Positions 37,607 to 47,431 of a DNA stretch of 64,000 nucleotides are shown here, piece by piece (position 1 is the stretch's first letter; each line of letters opens with the position of its first letter). A program made the translations under genes and the position numbers. The notes beneath the pieces were generated by a model, which was not told where the DNA came from, did not search any database, and worked only from the letters and a program-made list of their open reading frames with translations. This DNA comes from Mycolicibacterium llatzerense. Lineage in GTDB: Bacteria; Actinomycetota; Actinomycetes; Mycobacteriales; Mycobacteriaceae. The stretch lies in NCBI RefSeq assembly GCF_000878195.1, contig NZ_JXST01000009.1, positions 87,784 to 151,783 on the forward strand. Direction: 5' to 3'.

Positions 37607-38710
37607 TCAGGCCCCCTTCGATGCCAGGTAGCGCTCACGGTGATCACGCGAGTTGCCGAACAGTTGACGGCCGGTGCGAGCTCGGCGCAGGAACAGATGG
37701 GCGGGGTGCTCCCAGGTGAAGCCGATACCGCCGTGCATCTGGATCGCCTGCATGGCCGTGGTGTGATAGGCCTCCGCGCAAGCGAATCCGGCCAGGGCGA
37801 CCGGGCCATCCGCGCCGACCGGGTCGGCGTCGAATTGTGCTGCGGCGTGCTGCGCGGCTGAGGTGGCGGATTCGACTTCCAGCAACAGATCGGCCGCCAT
37901 GTGCTTGATCGCCTGGAAGCTGCCGATGGGCCGCCCGAATTGGATTCGGGTCTTGAGGTATTCGACGGTGATGTCGAACAGTCGGCGGGCGCCACCGACC
38001 TGTTCGCCGGCCAGGGCAATGACCGTGAGTGACAACGCGTGCTCGACGGCAGCCCAGCCGCTGGTGCCGATGCGGCGGGCCGGGGTCTGATTGAAGGTGT
38101 ACGTCGACAGCCGGACGGTGGGATCGAAAACTGTTGCGGCGGTGCGGTCGAAGCCGGGTGCATCCGGGGCGACTTCGAATATCGCGATGCCGTGATCGGT
38201 CTTCGCCGCGACGATGATGACATCGGCGATCTGGCCGTCCAGTACGTAGTGTGCGTCGCCCGTCAGCCGGTAGTCCGTGTCGCGCTGAACTGCCTGAACC
38301 GCAACACCGTCCGGTGCCCACGTGCCACGGGCCCCGGTAGCTGCGACGGTTCCGATCGAGGCTCCCGCTGCCAGAGCCGGGAGCAACCGGGCCTTGTCAT
38401 CGTCAGCGCCGGCGGCCTGAATCAATGCCGTGGTGAAAACCGCGCTGGACAGGAACGGGGCGGGCAACAAGGCCGCACCGGTGACCTCGGCGACCGCCTC
38501 CAACTCCTGCGCCCCCAACCCGACGCCGCCGTATTCGGGGTCGACGATCAGACCTGCCACGCCCTGCGCGGCCAGCTTGTTCCAGAGGTCGCGATCGAAG
38601 CCGTCGTCGGTGCCCATGACCCGGCGCACGTCGGCTTCGGTGCAATGCTCACCGAGCAGGTCTTTCACGGCTGCGGCGAGTTCGGCGCGTTCGGCCACGC
38701 TCATCGTCAT
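37607..38710 (-). CDS. Acyl-CoA dehydrogenase, small subunit-like (FadE)
   Basis: 367 residues from ATG 38710 (AAGGGTG upstream). Shorter N-terminus, weakened FAD loop (T-G-A-R-G-T-W) and conserved helix region R-I-Q-F-G-R-P-I-G-S-F-Q-A-I-K-H, then H-G-G-I-G-F-T-W-E-H. In heteromeric mycobacterial acyl-CoA dehydrogenases one subunit is degenerate and structural; this is likely that partner. Diverges from the thiolase-like gene. Confidence 0.88.
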   Translation of the reverse strand: MTMSVAERAELAAAVKDLLGEHCTEADVRRVMGTDDGFDRDLWNKLAAQGVAGLIVDPEYGGVGLGAQELEAVAEVTGAALLPAPFLSSAVFTTALIQAAGADDDKARLLPALAAGASIGTVAATGARGTWAPDGVAVQAVQRDTDYRLTGDAHYVLDGQIADVIIVAAKTDHGIAIFEVAPDAPGFDRTAATVFDPTVRLSTYTFNQTPARRIGTSGWAAVEHALSLTVIALAGEQVGGARRLFDITVEYLKTRIQFGRPIGSFQAIKHMAADLLLEVESATSAAQHAAAQFDADPVGADGPVALAGFACAEAYHTTAMQAIQMHGGIGFTWEHPAHLFLRRARTGRQLFGNSRDHRERYLASKGA

Positions 38711-38766
38711 GTGGTCACCCTTCTGCATGTCAGGTCTATGCAACGTGGACGCCGCCGCCCTGTAAA

Positions 38767-38779
38767 TCGCATTGTGCGA
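38767..38779. promoter_or_regulatory. Possible operator in the fadE/thiolase divergent region
   Basis: TCGCA-TTG-TGCGA, a short perfect dyad, sits between the divergent fadE (start 38710) and thiolase-like (start 38904) genes. A small candidate repressor site with no further support. Confidence 0.25.
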
Positions 38780-38903
38780 CACCTGCACGTTTCCATCGGG
38801 GACATCTGCGGCACTCGAAGGCGATTGCATGTCCCGAACGCTCATGTGCGGGTTTCCGTGCTCGTCGTTTACAGCGCAGGTCCGATGCCGCCAAGGTGGA
38901 CGT

Positions 38904-40376
38904 ATGCCTCTTGATCCCAGGACCCCGGTGCTCGTCGGCTACGGCCAGGTCAACCAGTACGACGAGAACCCGGGTAGCGAGCCGGTGGACTTGATGGAGG
39001 CCGCGGCGCGGGAGGCCGCTGATGCCCGTGTTCTCGAGGCGGTCGACGCCGTGCGGATCGTCAACCTGCTGTCGGTGCGCTATCGCGATCCCGGTCTGCT
39101 GCTGGCTCAGCGGATCGGCGCACCCGATGCGGTGACGCGGTACACCCCGGTCGGCGGCAACGTGCCGCAGTCGTTGGTGAACCAGGCCTGCCTGGACATT
39201 CAGCAGGGCCGCAATGAGGTGGTGTTGATCGCAGGCGGTGAGACCTGGCGTACCCGGACGCGGTTGAAGGCGCGCGGTGAACGGCTGGCCGGAACCGAGC
39301 AGTCCAACTCGGTGCCGCTGGCACCCTCCGATCCCGAGTTCACCATGGCCGGTCCCGCCGAACTCCGGATCGGTCTGGTGGCGCCGTCGCACGTGTACCC
39401 GATGTTCGAGCAGGCATTGCGGATCGCCGTGGGGGAGGCACAGGAAGAGCACCGCCGTCGGATGGGCGAGCTGTGGTCGCGGTTCAGCCAAGTGGCGGAA
39501 GGCAATCCGCACGCCTGGAGCCGGGAAGCAGTATCCGCAGAACAGATTTGGCAGCCCGGTCCGGACAACCGGATGATCAGCTGGCCGTACACCAAGCTGA
39601 TGAACTCCAACAACATGGTCGACCAGGGCGCCGCGCTGCTCCTGACGTCAGTGGGCAAGGCCGAGGCACTAGGGATCCCGAAAGAGCGGTGGGTTTTTCC
39701 GTACGCGGGCACCGATGCGCACGACACCTATCTGATCGGGGAGCGGGCGAGTTTCTCGGGGTCGCCGGCGATCCGGATCGCGGGCCGCCGGGTACTGGAG
39801 CTGACCGGGCTCGGAATCGACGACATCGACGCGGTGGACGTGTACTCGTGCTTCCCGTCTGCGGTGCAGGTGGCGGCACGTGAATTGGGCCTTGGCCTGG
39901 ATGACCCGCAGCGGCCGCTGACGGTCACCGGAGGCTTGACGTTCGCCGGTGGCCCGTGGAACAACTACGTCTCGCATTCGATCGCAACCATGGCCGAACG
40001 GTTGGCCGCCAATCCCGGCCAGGTGGGCCTGATCACCGCCAACGGCGGATACCTCACCAAACACAGCTTCGGCGTCTACAGCACGCAGCCACCGACACAT
40101 GAATTCCGTTGGGAAGAAGTGCAATCCGAAGTCGACGCAGAGCCGACTGTCATAGCCGAGGCCGACTGGTCGGGCACCGGGTCCGTCGAGACGTGGACGA
40201 CGCCGGTGACCCGTGACGGTGCTCCCGAGAAGGTGTTCGTCGCCGTCCGTACGCCCAGCGGCGGCCGGGCATTGGCGGTGATCACCGATTCGTCGCAAGC
40301 CGAGGCCAGCACCCGCGAAGACCTTGCCGGCGCCACCGTCACCGTCAAACCGGACGGCACCGCCGGGCTCGAGTAA
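38904..40376 (+). CDS. Thiolase-like acetyl-CoA acetyltransferase family protein
   Basis: 490 residues from ATG 38904 (AAGGTGG upstream). Thiolase-fold features: P-V-L-V-G-Y-G-Q near the start, Cys in V-N-Q-A-C-L-D-I where the nucleophile is expected, D-V-Y-S-C-F-P-S-A-V and H-S-I-A-T-M with G-G-Y-L-T-K-H-S-F-G. Length and the unusual C-terminal OB-like extension match the long, SCP2-like subgroup in mycobacteria. Likely completes a beta-oxidation step with the divergent acyl-CoA dehydrogenases. Confidence 0.85.
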   Translation: MPLDPRTPVLVGYGQVNQYDENPGSEPVDLMEAAAREAADARVLEAVDAVRIVNLLSVRYRDPGLLLAQRIGAPDAVTRYTPVGGNVPQSLVNQACLDIQQGRNEVVLIAGGETWRTRTRLKARGERLAGTEQSNSVPLAPSDPEFTMAGPAELRIGLVAPSHVYPMFEQALRIAVGEAQEEHRRRMGELWSRFSQVAEGNPHAWSREAVSAEQIWQPGPDNRMISWPYTKLMNSNNMVDQGAALLLTSVGKAEALGIPKERWVFPYAGTDAHDTYLIGERASFSGSPAIRIAGRRVLELTGLGIDDIDAVDVYSCFPSAVQVAARELGLGLDDPQRPLTVTGGLTFAGGPWNNYVSHSIATMAERLAANPGQVGLITANGGYLTKHSFGVYSTQPPTHEFRWEEVQSEVDAEPTVIAEADWSGTGSVETWTTPVTRDGAPEKVFVAVRTPSGGRALAVITDSSQAEASTREDLAGATVTVKPDGTAGLE

Positions 40377-40516
40377 GCCCACAGCGAACACCGGCTTGCC
40401 GCAGGGAATAGATCGACGACCTCAGTCGCTGAATCTGAGCACTAATGCCGACGTTGCCCGTCGCCGAGGAAGTGCGATCTCAAAAGCATTGTCGGAGTTC
40501 GTGAAGGGATACCGCG

Positions 40517-40699
40517 ATGGCGACCAACTCCGCTTCTGTTGGCTTCCACCCCGCCGCGGCCGCGATGCACTGGTGGTCGGACAGGACCGCCGCGTTCGTG
40601 ACCCGGATGCATCTGGCGGCGAAAGTGCGGCAGCCGGAGACGTTCCGCCACAAGGCATTCGAACAGGCCGCGACCGAACGCGAAATGTGGCGTCTCTGA
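40517..40699 (+). CDS. Small hypothetical protein, 60 residues
   Basis: ATG 40517 is preceded by GAAGGGATACCGCG, a good ribosome site. The product contains A-A-A-M-H-W-W-S-D-R-T-A-A-F and ends E-R-E-M-W-R-L; no family recognised, no membrane segment. Followed by a long hairpin at 40741-40788 that could end its transcript. Overlapping minus-strand frames look less likely because they lack ribosome sites. Confidence 0.45.
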   Translation: MATNSASVGFHPAAAAMHWWSDRTAAFVTRMHLAAKVRQPETFRHKAFEQAATEREMWRL

Positions 40700-40740
40700 G
40701 TCGTTTCGGCTGACGGTGAGATGGGCCGCGCAGCGCCAGT

Positions 40741-40788
40741 AGACAGAAATATCCCCGACACAACGGCGTGTCAGGGACATTTCTGTCT
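40741..40788. terminator. Long imperfect hairpin between convergent genes
   Basis: Arms 40741-40761 and 40768-40788 pair at 19 of 21 positions around a 6-base loop; the outer part AGACAGAAAT/ATTTCTGTCT is perfect. It lies between the small protein gene and the convergent DUF gene, a natural place for a bidirectional terminator. A second dyad, TGCTCGC-GA-GCGAGCA, follows at once. Confidence 0.55.
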
Positions 40789-40805
40789 GCTCGCGAGCGA
40801 GCAAG

Positions 40806-41921
40806 TTAGGGGGCCACGGTCAGCCAGTCCGCGAAGCCCGACGGATCGTGCCGGCCGAGCGCACCGTGCTCGAACAGGCCCCAGCCTTCGGCCGGAGGCT
40901 TGGTGCCTTCATGGCATACGGCACGACCGACGTGGTCGATGACGCCGAAGCCGGAGCGGGCGATGATGCCGGGGTCGGTCATGTTGTAACTGAGTCGCTC
41001 GGTGAACTTCTCGCCCTTCCACGTGCCGTGCAGCCAGTCGGCGTCGCCGCCGTAGCCGCCGCCCACATGAATAGGCACCGGCAGCTTGGATTCCACGTCG
41101 AAGCGGATCGGCGAACCGTCCAGCGCCGTCGCCTCGATGGTGGCACCGGTGGGGATGCGGGTGCCTGAGACGTAGTGGATCTTCGCGCGCGGCCAGCCCA
41201 GCTGCTCGACCCGGCCGTCCTTCCAGACGCGGGTGCAGTCGTTGAGCGACCGGAAGCCGTCAGGGGCTTCCTGGATGATCATGACGAGCGAGAACTCTTC
41301 GAACGCGATCGGCACGTACAGCCACCACATGCCCTCGAATGGCGGGTCGGCCGGGCGGCCGGCGGGCTCGGCCTCGCCGACGGGGCGGATGCCCCAGGAC
41401 CGGTCGCGCGAACCGATCCACGTGTCCGGGCTGACCTTGATCTCCTGACCGTCGATGACGAGAGAGCCGCTCCAGGAACCCAATTGCGCGAAGCGCTGTG
41501 CATTCAGCGACACCCGGTTGCCCTGCCGCATGATGTGCGGCTGCTCCTGCACAACGTCGAACAGGCCGTTCCATGTCAGATCGGCGGCGATGCCCTCAGT
41601 CTCGTCGAGCACGATGCGCACCTTGTGCAGCGGCTCGGTGACCTCGATGCGGTAGCCCACGACGTGCTGGTTCAGCCGGTCCTGGTCGATGGCGTCGGAC
41701 AGGTGGACGGCGGTCTGGGTATCGCCGCGGCGCACCAGGAAGTAGGCGTCCTTCACCCCCAGGTTGGGGTAGTAGCCCATGCCCGTGATGACGAAGATGT
41801 CGCCGGTGCGGTCGTGGGCGTTGAAGTAGCAGCGGTCGTAGAAGTTCCGGTCGCTGGATCCGGGCCAGGCGATCGGCTGCGGGACCTGGTGAATCGGATA
41901 TTCGTCCATGGGGCCGAGCAT
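40806..41921 (-). CDS. Conserved hypothetical protein (mycobacterial, AttH/lipocalin-like beta protein)
   Basis: 371 residues from ATG 41921, or 367 from ATG 41909. Soluble and beta-rich, with W-P-G-S-S-D-R-N-F-Y-D-R near the start, G-S-R-D-R-S-W-G-I-R-P in the centre and W-W-L-Y-V-P. The arrangement recalls AttH-type two-lipocalin proteins, which is a structural guess. It starts directly after the stop of an APH-type kinase, so the two form an operon. Function unknown. Confidence 0.7.
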   Translation of the reverse strand: MLGPMDEYPIHQVPQPIAWPGSSDRNFYDRCYFNAHDRTGDIFVITGMGYYPNLGVKDAYFLVRRGDTQTAVHLSDAIDQDRLNQHVVGYRIEVTEPLHKVRIVLDETEGIAADLTWNGLFDVVQEQPHIMRQGNRVSLNAQRFAQLGSWSGSLVIDGQEIKVSPDTWIGSRDRSWGIRPVGEAEPAGRPADPPFEGMWWLYVPIAFEEFSLVMIIQEAPDGFRSLNDCTRVWKDGRVEQLGWPRAKIHYVSGTRIPTGATIEATALDGSPIRFDVESKLPVPIHVGGGYGGDADWLHGTWKGEKFTERLSYNMTDPGIIARSGFGVIDHVGRAVCHEGTKPPAEGWGLFEHGALGRHDPSGFADWLTVAP

Positions 41922-43121
<1,200 letters not shown>

Positions 43122-43123
43122 TT

Positions 43124-43732
43124 ATGAAATCAGACCTGCAAGCGGTTGACAAGCCCTCTGGCGCCGGTCGGCCTCGCGACCGACGGATCGATGCCGCGGT
43201 GTTGACTGCTGCCGCCGAGCTGCTGCCCGAAGTCGGCTACGCCAACCTGACAATGGCGGCCATCGCCGAACGTGCCGGTACGACGAAGACGGCGCTGTAC
43301 CGCCGCTGGTCGAGCAAAGCCGAGTTGGTGCACGAGGCGGCGTTCCCCACCGCGCCGAGCGCGCTGACCACCCCGGAAGGGGACATCGTCGGCGATATCC
43401 GCGGCATGATCGCCGCCGCCCGTGATGTGTTCACCAGCCCCGCGGTGCGGGCGGCGCTACCCGGGCTGATGGCGGACATGGGCGCTGACGAGGAACTCAA
43501 CGCACGGGTCGTCGCGCGCTTCCACGGACTGTTCGATGTGGTGCGGGTCCGGTTGGAGCACGGCATCGAGCGCGGCGAGGTGCAGGCCGACGTCCAGCCT
43601 GAACGGCTCATCGAAATCATCGGTGGCGCAACGATGTTGCGGATGTTGTTGCATCCGGAGAGCGAGCTCGACGAGCTCTGGGTCGACGAGACAGCGGCCA
43701 TCGTGACGCACGGGGTGATCAGCGGAGTGTGA
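43124..43732 (+). CDS. TetR-family transcriptional regulator
   Basis: 202 residues from ATG 43124 (206 from ATG 43112). Helix-turn-helix L-T-M-A-A-I-A-E-R-A-G-T-T-K-T-A-L-Y-R-R-W is canonical, followed by a helical domain of the TetR_C type. Preceded by G-R-P-R-D-R-R-I-D. Probably represses itself and the divergent kinase/DUF operon via the dyad at 43105-43121. Confidence 0.9.
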   Translation: MKSDLQAVDKPSGAGRPRDRRIDAAVLTAAAELLPEVGYANLTMAAIAERAGTTKTALYRRWSSKAELVHEAAFPTAPSALTTPEGDIVGDIRGMIAAARDVFTSPAVRAALPGLMADMGADEELNARVVARFHGLFDVVRVRLEHGIERGEVQADVQPERLIEIIGGATMLRMLLHPESELDELWVDETAAIVTHGVISGV

Positions 43733-43878
43733 CATACAGGCGAGCCCCCGCTTCGGGTCCAGTCTTCCGCTGCGGAGTTCATTCTGACCGGGAAAGTGTT
43801 TGGCCCTTCCTGTGGATCCGGTAGTCCATGGGCTACGCGAACCGTCGCCACTGCACAGGAGAAGCTGGGATCACTTCG

Positions 43879-44502
43879 TCAGGAGGGAATTTGGTGTGCA
43901 ACTGCCTCGCGCATGTCGGCTACCGGCTTCGGGGTAGCGCCGGCCGATAGTTCTTTGGCTTCTTCCCCGGTCAGGCGGGCGTCTCCGTAGATCGGAATGA
44001 CGGAGTAGATGTTCTCGTTGCCGCGATACATCGCAGAGAGCGCGTAGGTTGTGCCCGCTTCGAGTGGCGTGTCACCTTTCACGATGTAGGTCGTGTTCTT
44101 GACGGGGTCGTGGCCGCCTTCCTGCTCGACCACGACCTCACTTGCCGGTGAGCCCTTCAGTGCCAGCTGGACTTTCACCTTGAACCGGGTGTTCGTATGC
44201 CCGTATCGGACAAAAGTGCCGGCCTGCTCGGATACCGTGCCGATAAAGACCGCGTCGGCGAGTCCGGCGAGCCGCCGCAAATCCTTGAGGTCAGACGCAT
44301 AGTGAGGAACAACCTCGCGGATTGTCGGAGAATCCGCGGGGGCCGTCGAAGATGGTGACGGTTGAGACGTCGGACCGGGTGTGGATTTCGGGTCCGCTTC
44401 GGCGGATTCACTGCTGCACGACACAAGGGCAAAGACACATAACCCACTGGCCAGTAGGCAACGCGCAGTACTCCATCCAGGGGCTGACGACGAAGTCGTC
44501 AT
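43879..44502 (-). CDS. Lipoprotein, function unknown
   Basis: 207 residues from ATG 44502, overlapping the upstream gene stop by 4 bases (ATGA). Signal peptide with lipobox L-V-S-C (about residue 28), then a Ser/Pro/Thr linker and a beta-rich domain with V-F-I-G-T-V-S-E and F-K-V-K-V-Q-L-A-L-K-G, resembling small OB/Ig-like lipoproteins of actinobacteria. Last gene of the minus-strand island cluster. Confidence 0.7.
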   Translation of the reverse strand: MTTSSSAPGWSTARCLLASGLCVFALVSCSSESAEADPKSTPGPTSQPSPSSTAPADSPTIREVVPHYASDLKDLRRLAGLADAVFIGTVSEQAGTFVRYGHTNTRFKVKVQLALKGSPASEVVVEQEGGHDPVKNTTYIVKGDTPLEAGTTYALSAMYRGNENIYSVIPIYGDARLTGEEAKELSAGATPKPVADMREAVAHQIPS

Positions 44503-44924
44503 GGGTGCTCTGCCGGCATGAAGGAGCAGATTTTCCATCCGGAATCAACTTTCTGTAATTCAATCTCGTATCCGCGTGTCAATTCAGCTGCCTGCGGCAG
44601 GCTGCTGGTGTATCTCACCGTGACCGGCACACTTGCGTGGCCTCCATCTACGCGAGGTGTGGCAACGTTCGTCAAAGTGGTTCGGAGAACCATCAACCAG
44701 GCAGCGCTCCGACCATTCAGCAGAGCTGTGTCAGAAACGGATAGGTCTGCGAGCATTCTCCCGCACGCCAACTTCCGAGCAGCGACGAAATCGGATTTGT
44801 TGATCACAGCGCTGAAATTCTCAACTGCTCGCGTTATCGCTTCAGTCGGTGCTGGTTGCGCCGAGCAGCAGGTCATAAGCAGGCCTGTCATCAATATCGC
44901 GGCCAGCTCGGCATCTCGGCGCAC
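44499..44924 (-). CDS. Lipoprotein with NTF2-like domain
   Basis: 141 residues. Signal peptide with lipobox L-M-T-C-C near residue 20; the mature part (A-I-T-R-A-V-E-N-F-S-A-V-I-N-K-S-D-F, ending G-W-K-I-C-S-F) has the pattern of DUF4878/NTF2-like lipoproteins. GTG 44924 as start; ATG 44891 nearer the hydrophobic stretch is possible. Coupled to the next lipoprotein by ATGA. Function unknown. Confidence 0.65.
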   Translation of the reverse strand: MRRDAELAAILMTGLLMTCCSAQPAPTEAITRAVENFSAVINKSDFVAARKLACGRMLADLSVSDTALLNGRSAAWLMVLRTTLTNVATPRVDGGHASVPVTVRYTSSLPQAAELTRGYEIELQKVDSGWKICSFMPAEHP

Positions 44925-45047
44925 TTTTACTGACGGTGTCTGGTTGCGCGTTATGGCCCTACCTCCATCGTTCGCAGCAGGCCGGTCATTAGTGCATGAA
45001 ATGACGCATCGGATCGATGTCGATACCTCTCCGGAGAAACCGATGGA

Positions 45048-45392
45048 TTACAGCCGCTGAACATCCGTGACGGCAATATCAGGAAAGACGTCGATAGTTA
45101 CACGCCCATCGGTGCCCAATTCGCCCTTGAAATCGACGGCTAGGTACGACCTCCCGTCCTTTGACCAGACTGTGAGTCTGTCCGCGCGATCTCTTGAGAG
45201 AGAAAGAAGACTTCTCTCTCCTTCGCGCCATTCAACGCAAACAAAGCCGGTCTGATCGTACGAGACACGCAGGGTCTCTATTCCCGTGGACAGCTCGACA
45301 GTTCTCTCCCAGTAATCAAGATCCCACGAAATAACAGGGGTTACACCGAGATTGTCCAGGATCTCGGCATCATCGGGATATTCGAACGACAC
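45048..45392 (-). CDS. Probable immunity protein for the upstream toxin
   Basis: 114 residues from GTG 45392, with GGGAGG upstream. Small, acidic and soluble, beta-rich with aromatic patches (I-S-W-D-L-D-Y-W-E-R-T, and C-V-E-W-R-E-G-E), 20 bases after the stop of the polymorphic-toxin gene. Size, acidity and position are those of cognate immunity proteins. No family is recognised. Base composition is lower in GC than the surrounding chromosome, as often seen for toxin/immunity modules. Confidence 0.6.
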   Translation of the reverse strand: MSFEYPDDAEILDNLGVTPVISWDLDYWERTVELSTGIETLRVSYDQTGFVCVEWREGERSLLSLSRDRADRLTVWSKDGRSYLAVDFKGELGTDGRVTIDVFPDIAVTDVQRL

Positions 45393-45412
45393 TACCGCGC
45401 ACCTCCCATCGT

Positions 45413-47431
45413 TTACATGCCATAGGGTATAACACTTGTTAATCTCAGGCCGTCGCTTGTGACTTCCCAGAAGGATTCCAGTTTCAGCACACCCGCCGGG
45501 CCGATCAACAAGGAGTCTTTAGTCAAAGTGGTGACGCCGTTCCTGACCTCCTCTCTTGCGACGTTTTCTGTCGCCTTGGCGGCAGCTTCGAGGCTTTGTT
45601 GTACCAATGTTCTGCCCTGCGCATTGTCGAATACACCCACCGCATTGAGTTTTCTGAGCATCGATATCGATCTGGCCGTGTTCGTCGGAGAAGATGTAAC
45701 TTTGCCAAATATGTAGTCGAGCTTCCCGGGTGCGATAATAGAGTTTAGAACTTCGACCGCAGACTTTGCGTCGCGGACGGCTGACGCAATGCGTTTAACA
45801 AACTTTAGAAGGGCACCAACCCCGACTGTCGCGGCAATTTCGACGATGTTCGCAGTGACGCGCTCCATCGCTTCCTTGTATTGCCCGGATTGCCACTTAT
45901 CGAGACCGATCAGCTGGTTCAATGCCCCGAGTCCCAGGTTCTTCCATGCGTCGCCCAGACCTATGCTGCCCTCAGGTCCGAGCCCGAACAACGGGCCGAG
46001 TGCCTGGCGTAAGGCCGATTGCGATTCGCCATTGCCGGTGCTCGCTTTCGTCAGTTCCGCGATCAGATTGCCGATATCGGTTAAGTCGCCCCAGATGTCT
46101 TTTCCGACTCCGCTGAAGAAGTCGCCGGTGGAGCGGGCGACTCCGGAGCCGATGCAACTGCCGTCAGCATTGGTTCCGAAAGGGCACCAGAATTCTTGTA
46201 GGGCTTCTCGTAACTTCTGTGCGGCGCATTGTTGCGTCGCGCCGTGGTTGCTGATTTGTTGCAGGAGTTGAATATCGAGGGCTTGCGGTCCACTGGGTAG
46301 CGCTCCCGAGGGCGCCATGAGCTGGCCGGGAACGCTGTCGTCGAGGCCTAGCGCGTGGCCGAGCTCGTGGCCGAGAACTGATTGGATGCCGCCAGGCCCG
46401 GCCGCCCCCATGCGGGCCAGGTTGATGATGATCTCGCTGGGTGAGGAGTCGTCGCCGCTGGTGTACGCACCGCCCCAAGGTGTGAGTGGATCGTCGATCG
46501 TTGAGATATTCAGCGTCACGCCCGGCATACCCGAGTCATCCCCGGACTGGACACTGTTTGAGCGCCGATCGTCGGAATCGCTGTCCTGCTCGGACTTCGT
46601 CCTGTTGGAGTTACCGCTTGCGGGGACGAGCTGGATACCCCCGAGGTCGTTCCACTGCTGAGCTGCGGCTGAGACTTGATCGGCGATCTGCGTAGGCGCG
46701 GTGTAGGTAGCCTTGCCGTCAACGACCGACGACAACCCCGAAATACCTTGGCAGTCGCGATCTTTTTGCTGCTGGGCCTCCCGATTAGGGCTTGAGGTCT
46801 GCGTCGGTGACGACTGCTGGCTCTGTGACGGCTGCTGGCTGGGTGTCGCGCTGTGGCTCGGCTGCTGCGTCGGTGTCGCTTGTTGGCTCTCGTGCGGTTG
46901 TTGTTGACCCTGCTGCTGCGGCTGTGCCGAAGGTTGCTGGGAAATGGGGTGGTCGTAGTCCGGCGGTTGGGTTCCGTTGACCGGCTGCTCCGATTGTGGG
47001 TAGTTGCCGGCCTGGCTGCCACCGCCCTGGTTTTGCGGGGCATTGGAGTTGTAGATGGAGATGCCGTTGCCTTGGTCAGGCGCAGGGTATGCGCCGCTGT
47101 TGTAAGGCCCTGGGGCGCTGGGCATATCTGGCGGCTGCAAGGGGAAAGGCGGCCCACCGGAGCCTCCGCCAGGCCCGCCGGTGGGTCCGGTAGGCGCGGG
47201 TTGGGCGGTGGCCCCGGGCAGCGCAGTCAGCGGTGATCCGTGCTGATCGTGTGCGGTGACTACGGCGGCCAGTAGCACAGCAAGGATCGCGACGACCGCG
47301 AGTGCGCGTCGGTAGCGGTTAACGCTCCGCCTCGATCGCGGCTTCATCGGTGTCATGGCCGGATTCCCATCTAGCTCAGTAACTCTGCGGACGGATCCCT
47401 GCGATCTGGGCATCGGATCATTCGGGTCCAC
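45413..47431 (-). CDS. Membrane-anchored metzincin protease with C-terminal polymorphic toxin domain
   Basis: 672 residues from GTG 47431; ATG 47356 (GGGAA upstream) is a plausible later start. Order: transmembrane/signal helix (43-60); Pro/Gln/Ser-rich linker (70-225); zinc protease with H-E-L-G-H-A-L-G-L-D-D (355-365), the HExxHxxGxxD form known from snapalysin, plus a Met-turn-like L-M-A-P-S near 371; a helical pre-toxin region with G-V-G-A-L-L-K-F-V-K; and a 100-residue tip (570-672) beginning K-L-D-Y-I-F-G-K and ending V-I-P-Y-G-M. That tip resembles, from memory, C-terminal domains of CdiA/filamentous-haemagglutinin-type toxins. Overlaps the upstream gene by 14 bases. The protease might cut the tip free. 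Confidence 0.75.
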   Translation of the reverse strand: MDPNDPMPRSQGSVRRVTELDGNPAMTPMKPRSRRSVNRYRRALAVVAILAVLLAAVVTAHDQHGSPLTALPGATAQPAPTGPTGGPGGGSGGPPFPLQPPDMPSAPGPYNSGAYPAPDQGNGISIYNSNAPQNQGGGSQAGNYPQSEQPVNGTQPPDYDHPISQQPSAQPQQQGQQQPHESQQATPTQQPSHSATPSQQPSQSQQSSPTQTSSPNREAQQQKDRDCQGISGLSSVVDGKATYTAPTQIADQVSAAAQQWNDLGGIQLVPASGNSNRTKSEQDSDSDDRRSNSVQSGDDSGMPGVTLNISTIDDPLTPWGGAYTSGDDSSPSEIIINLARMGAAGPGGIQSVLGHELGHALGLDDSVPGQLMAPSGALPSGPQALDIQLLQQISNHGATQQCAAQKLREALQEFWCPFGTNADGSCIGSGVARSTGDFFSGVGKDIWGDLTDIGNLIAELTKASTGNGESQSALRQALGPLFGLGPEGSIGLGDAWKNLGLGALNQLIGLDKWQSGQYKEAMERVTANIVEIAATVGVGALLKFVKRIASAVRDAKSAVEVLNSIIAPGKLDYIFGKVTSSPTNTARSISMLRKLNAVGVFDNAQGRTLVQQSLEAAAKATENVAREEVRNGVTTLTKDSLLIGPAGVLKLESFWEVTSDGLRLTSVIPYGM

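Noticed and set aside
37606..38223. Extension of the 36412 acyl-CoA dehydrogenase upstream
   Set aside because: Out-of-frame reading of the neighbouring fadE gene; ATG 37605 gives a normal length.
40480..40761. Minus-strand frame of 93 codons
   Set aside because: Antisense to the 60-residue frame with the better ribosome site, and runs into the hairpin at 40741.
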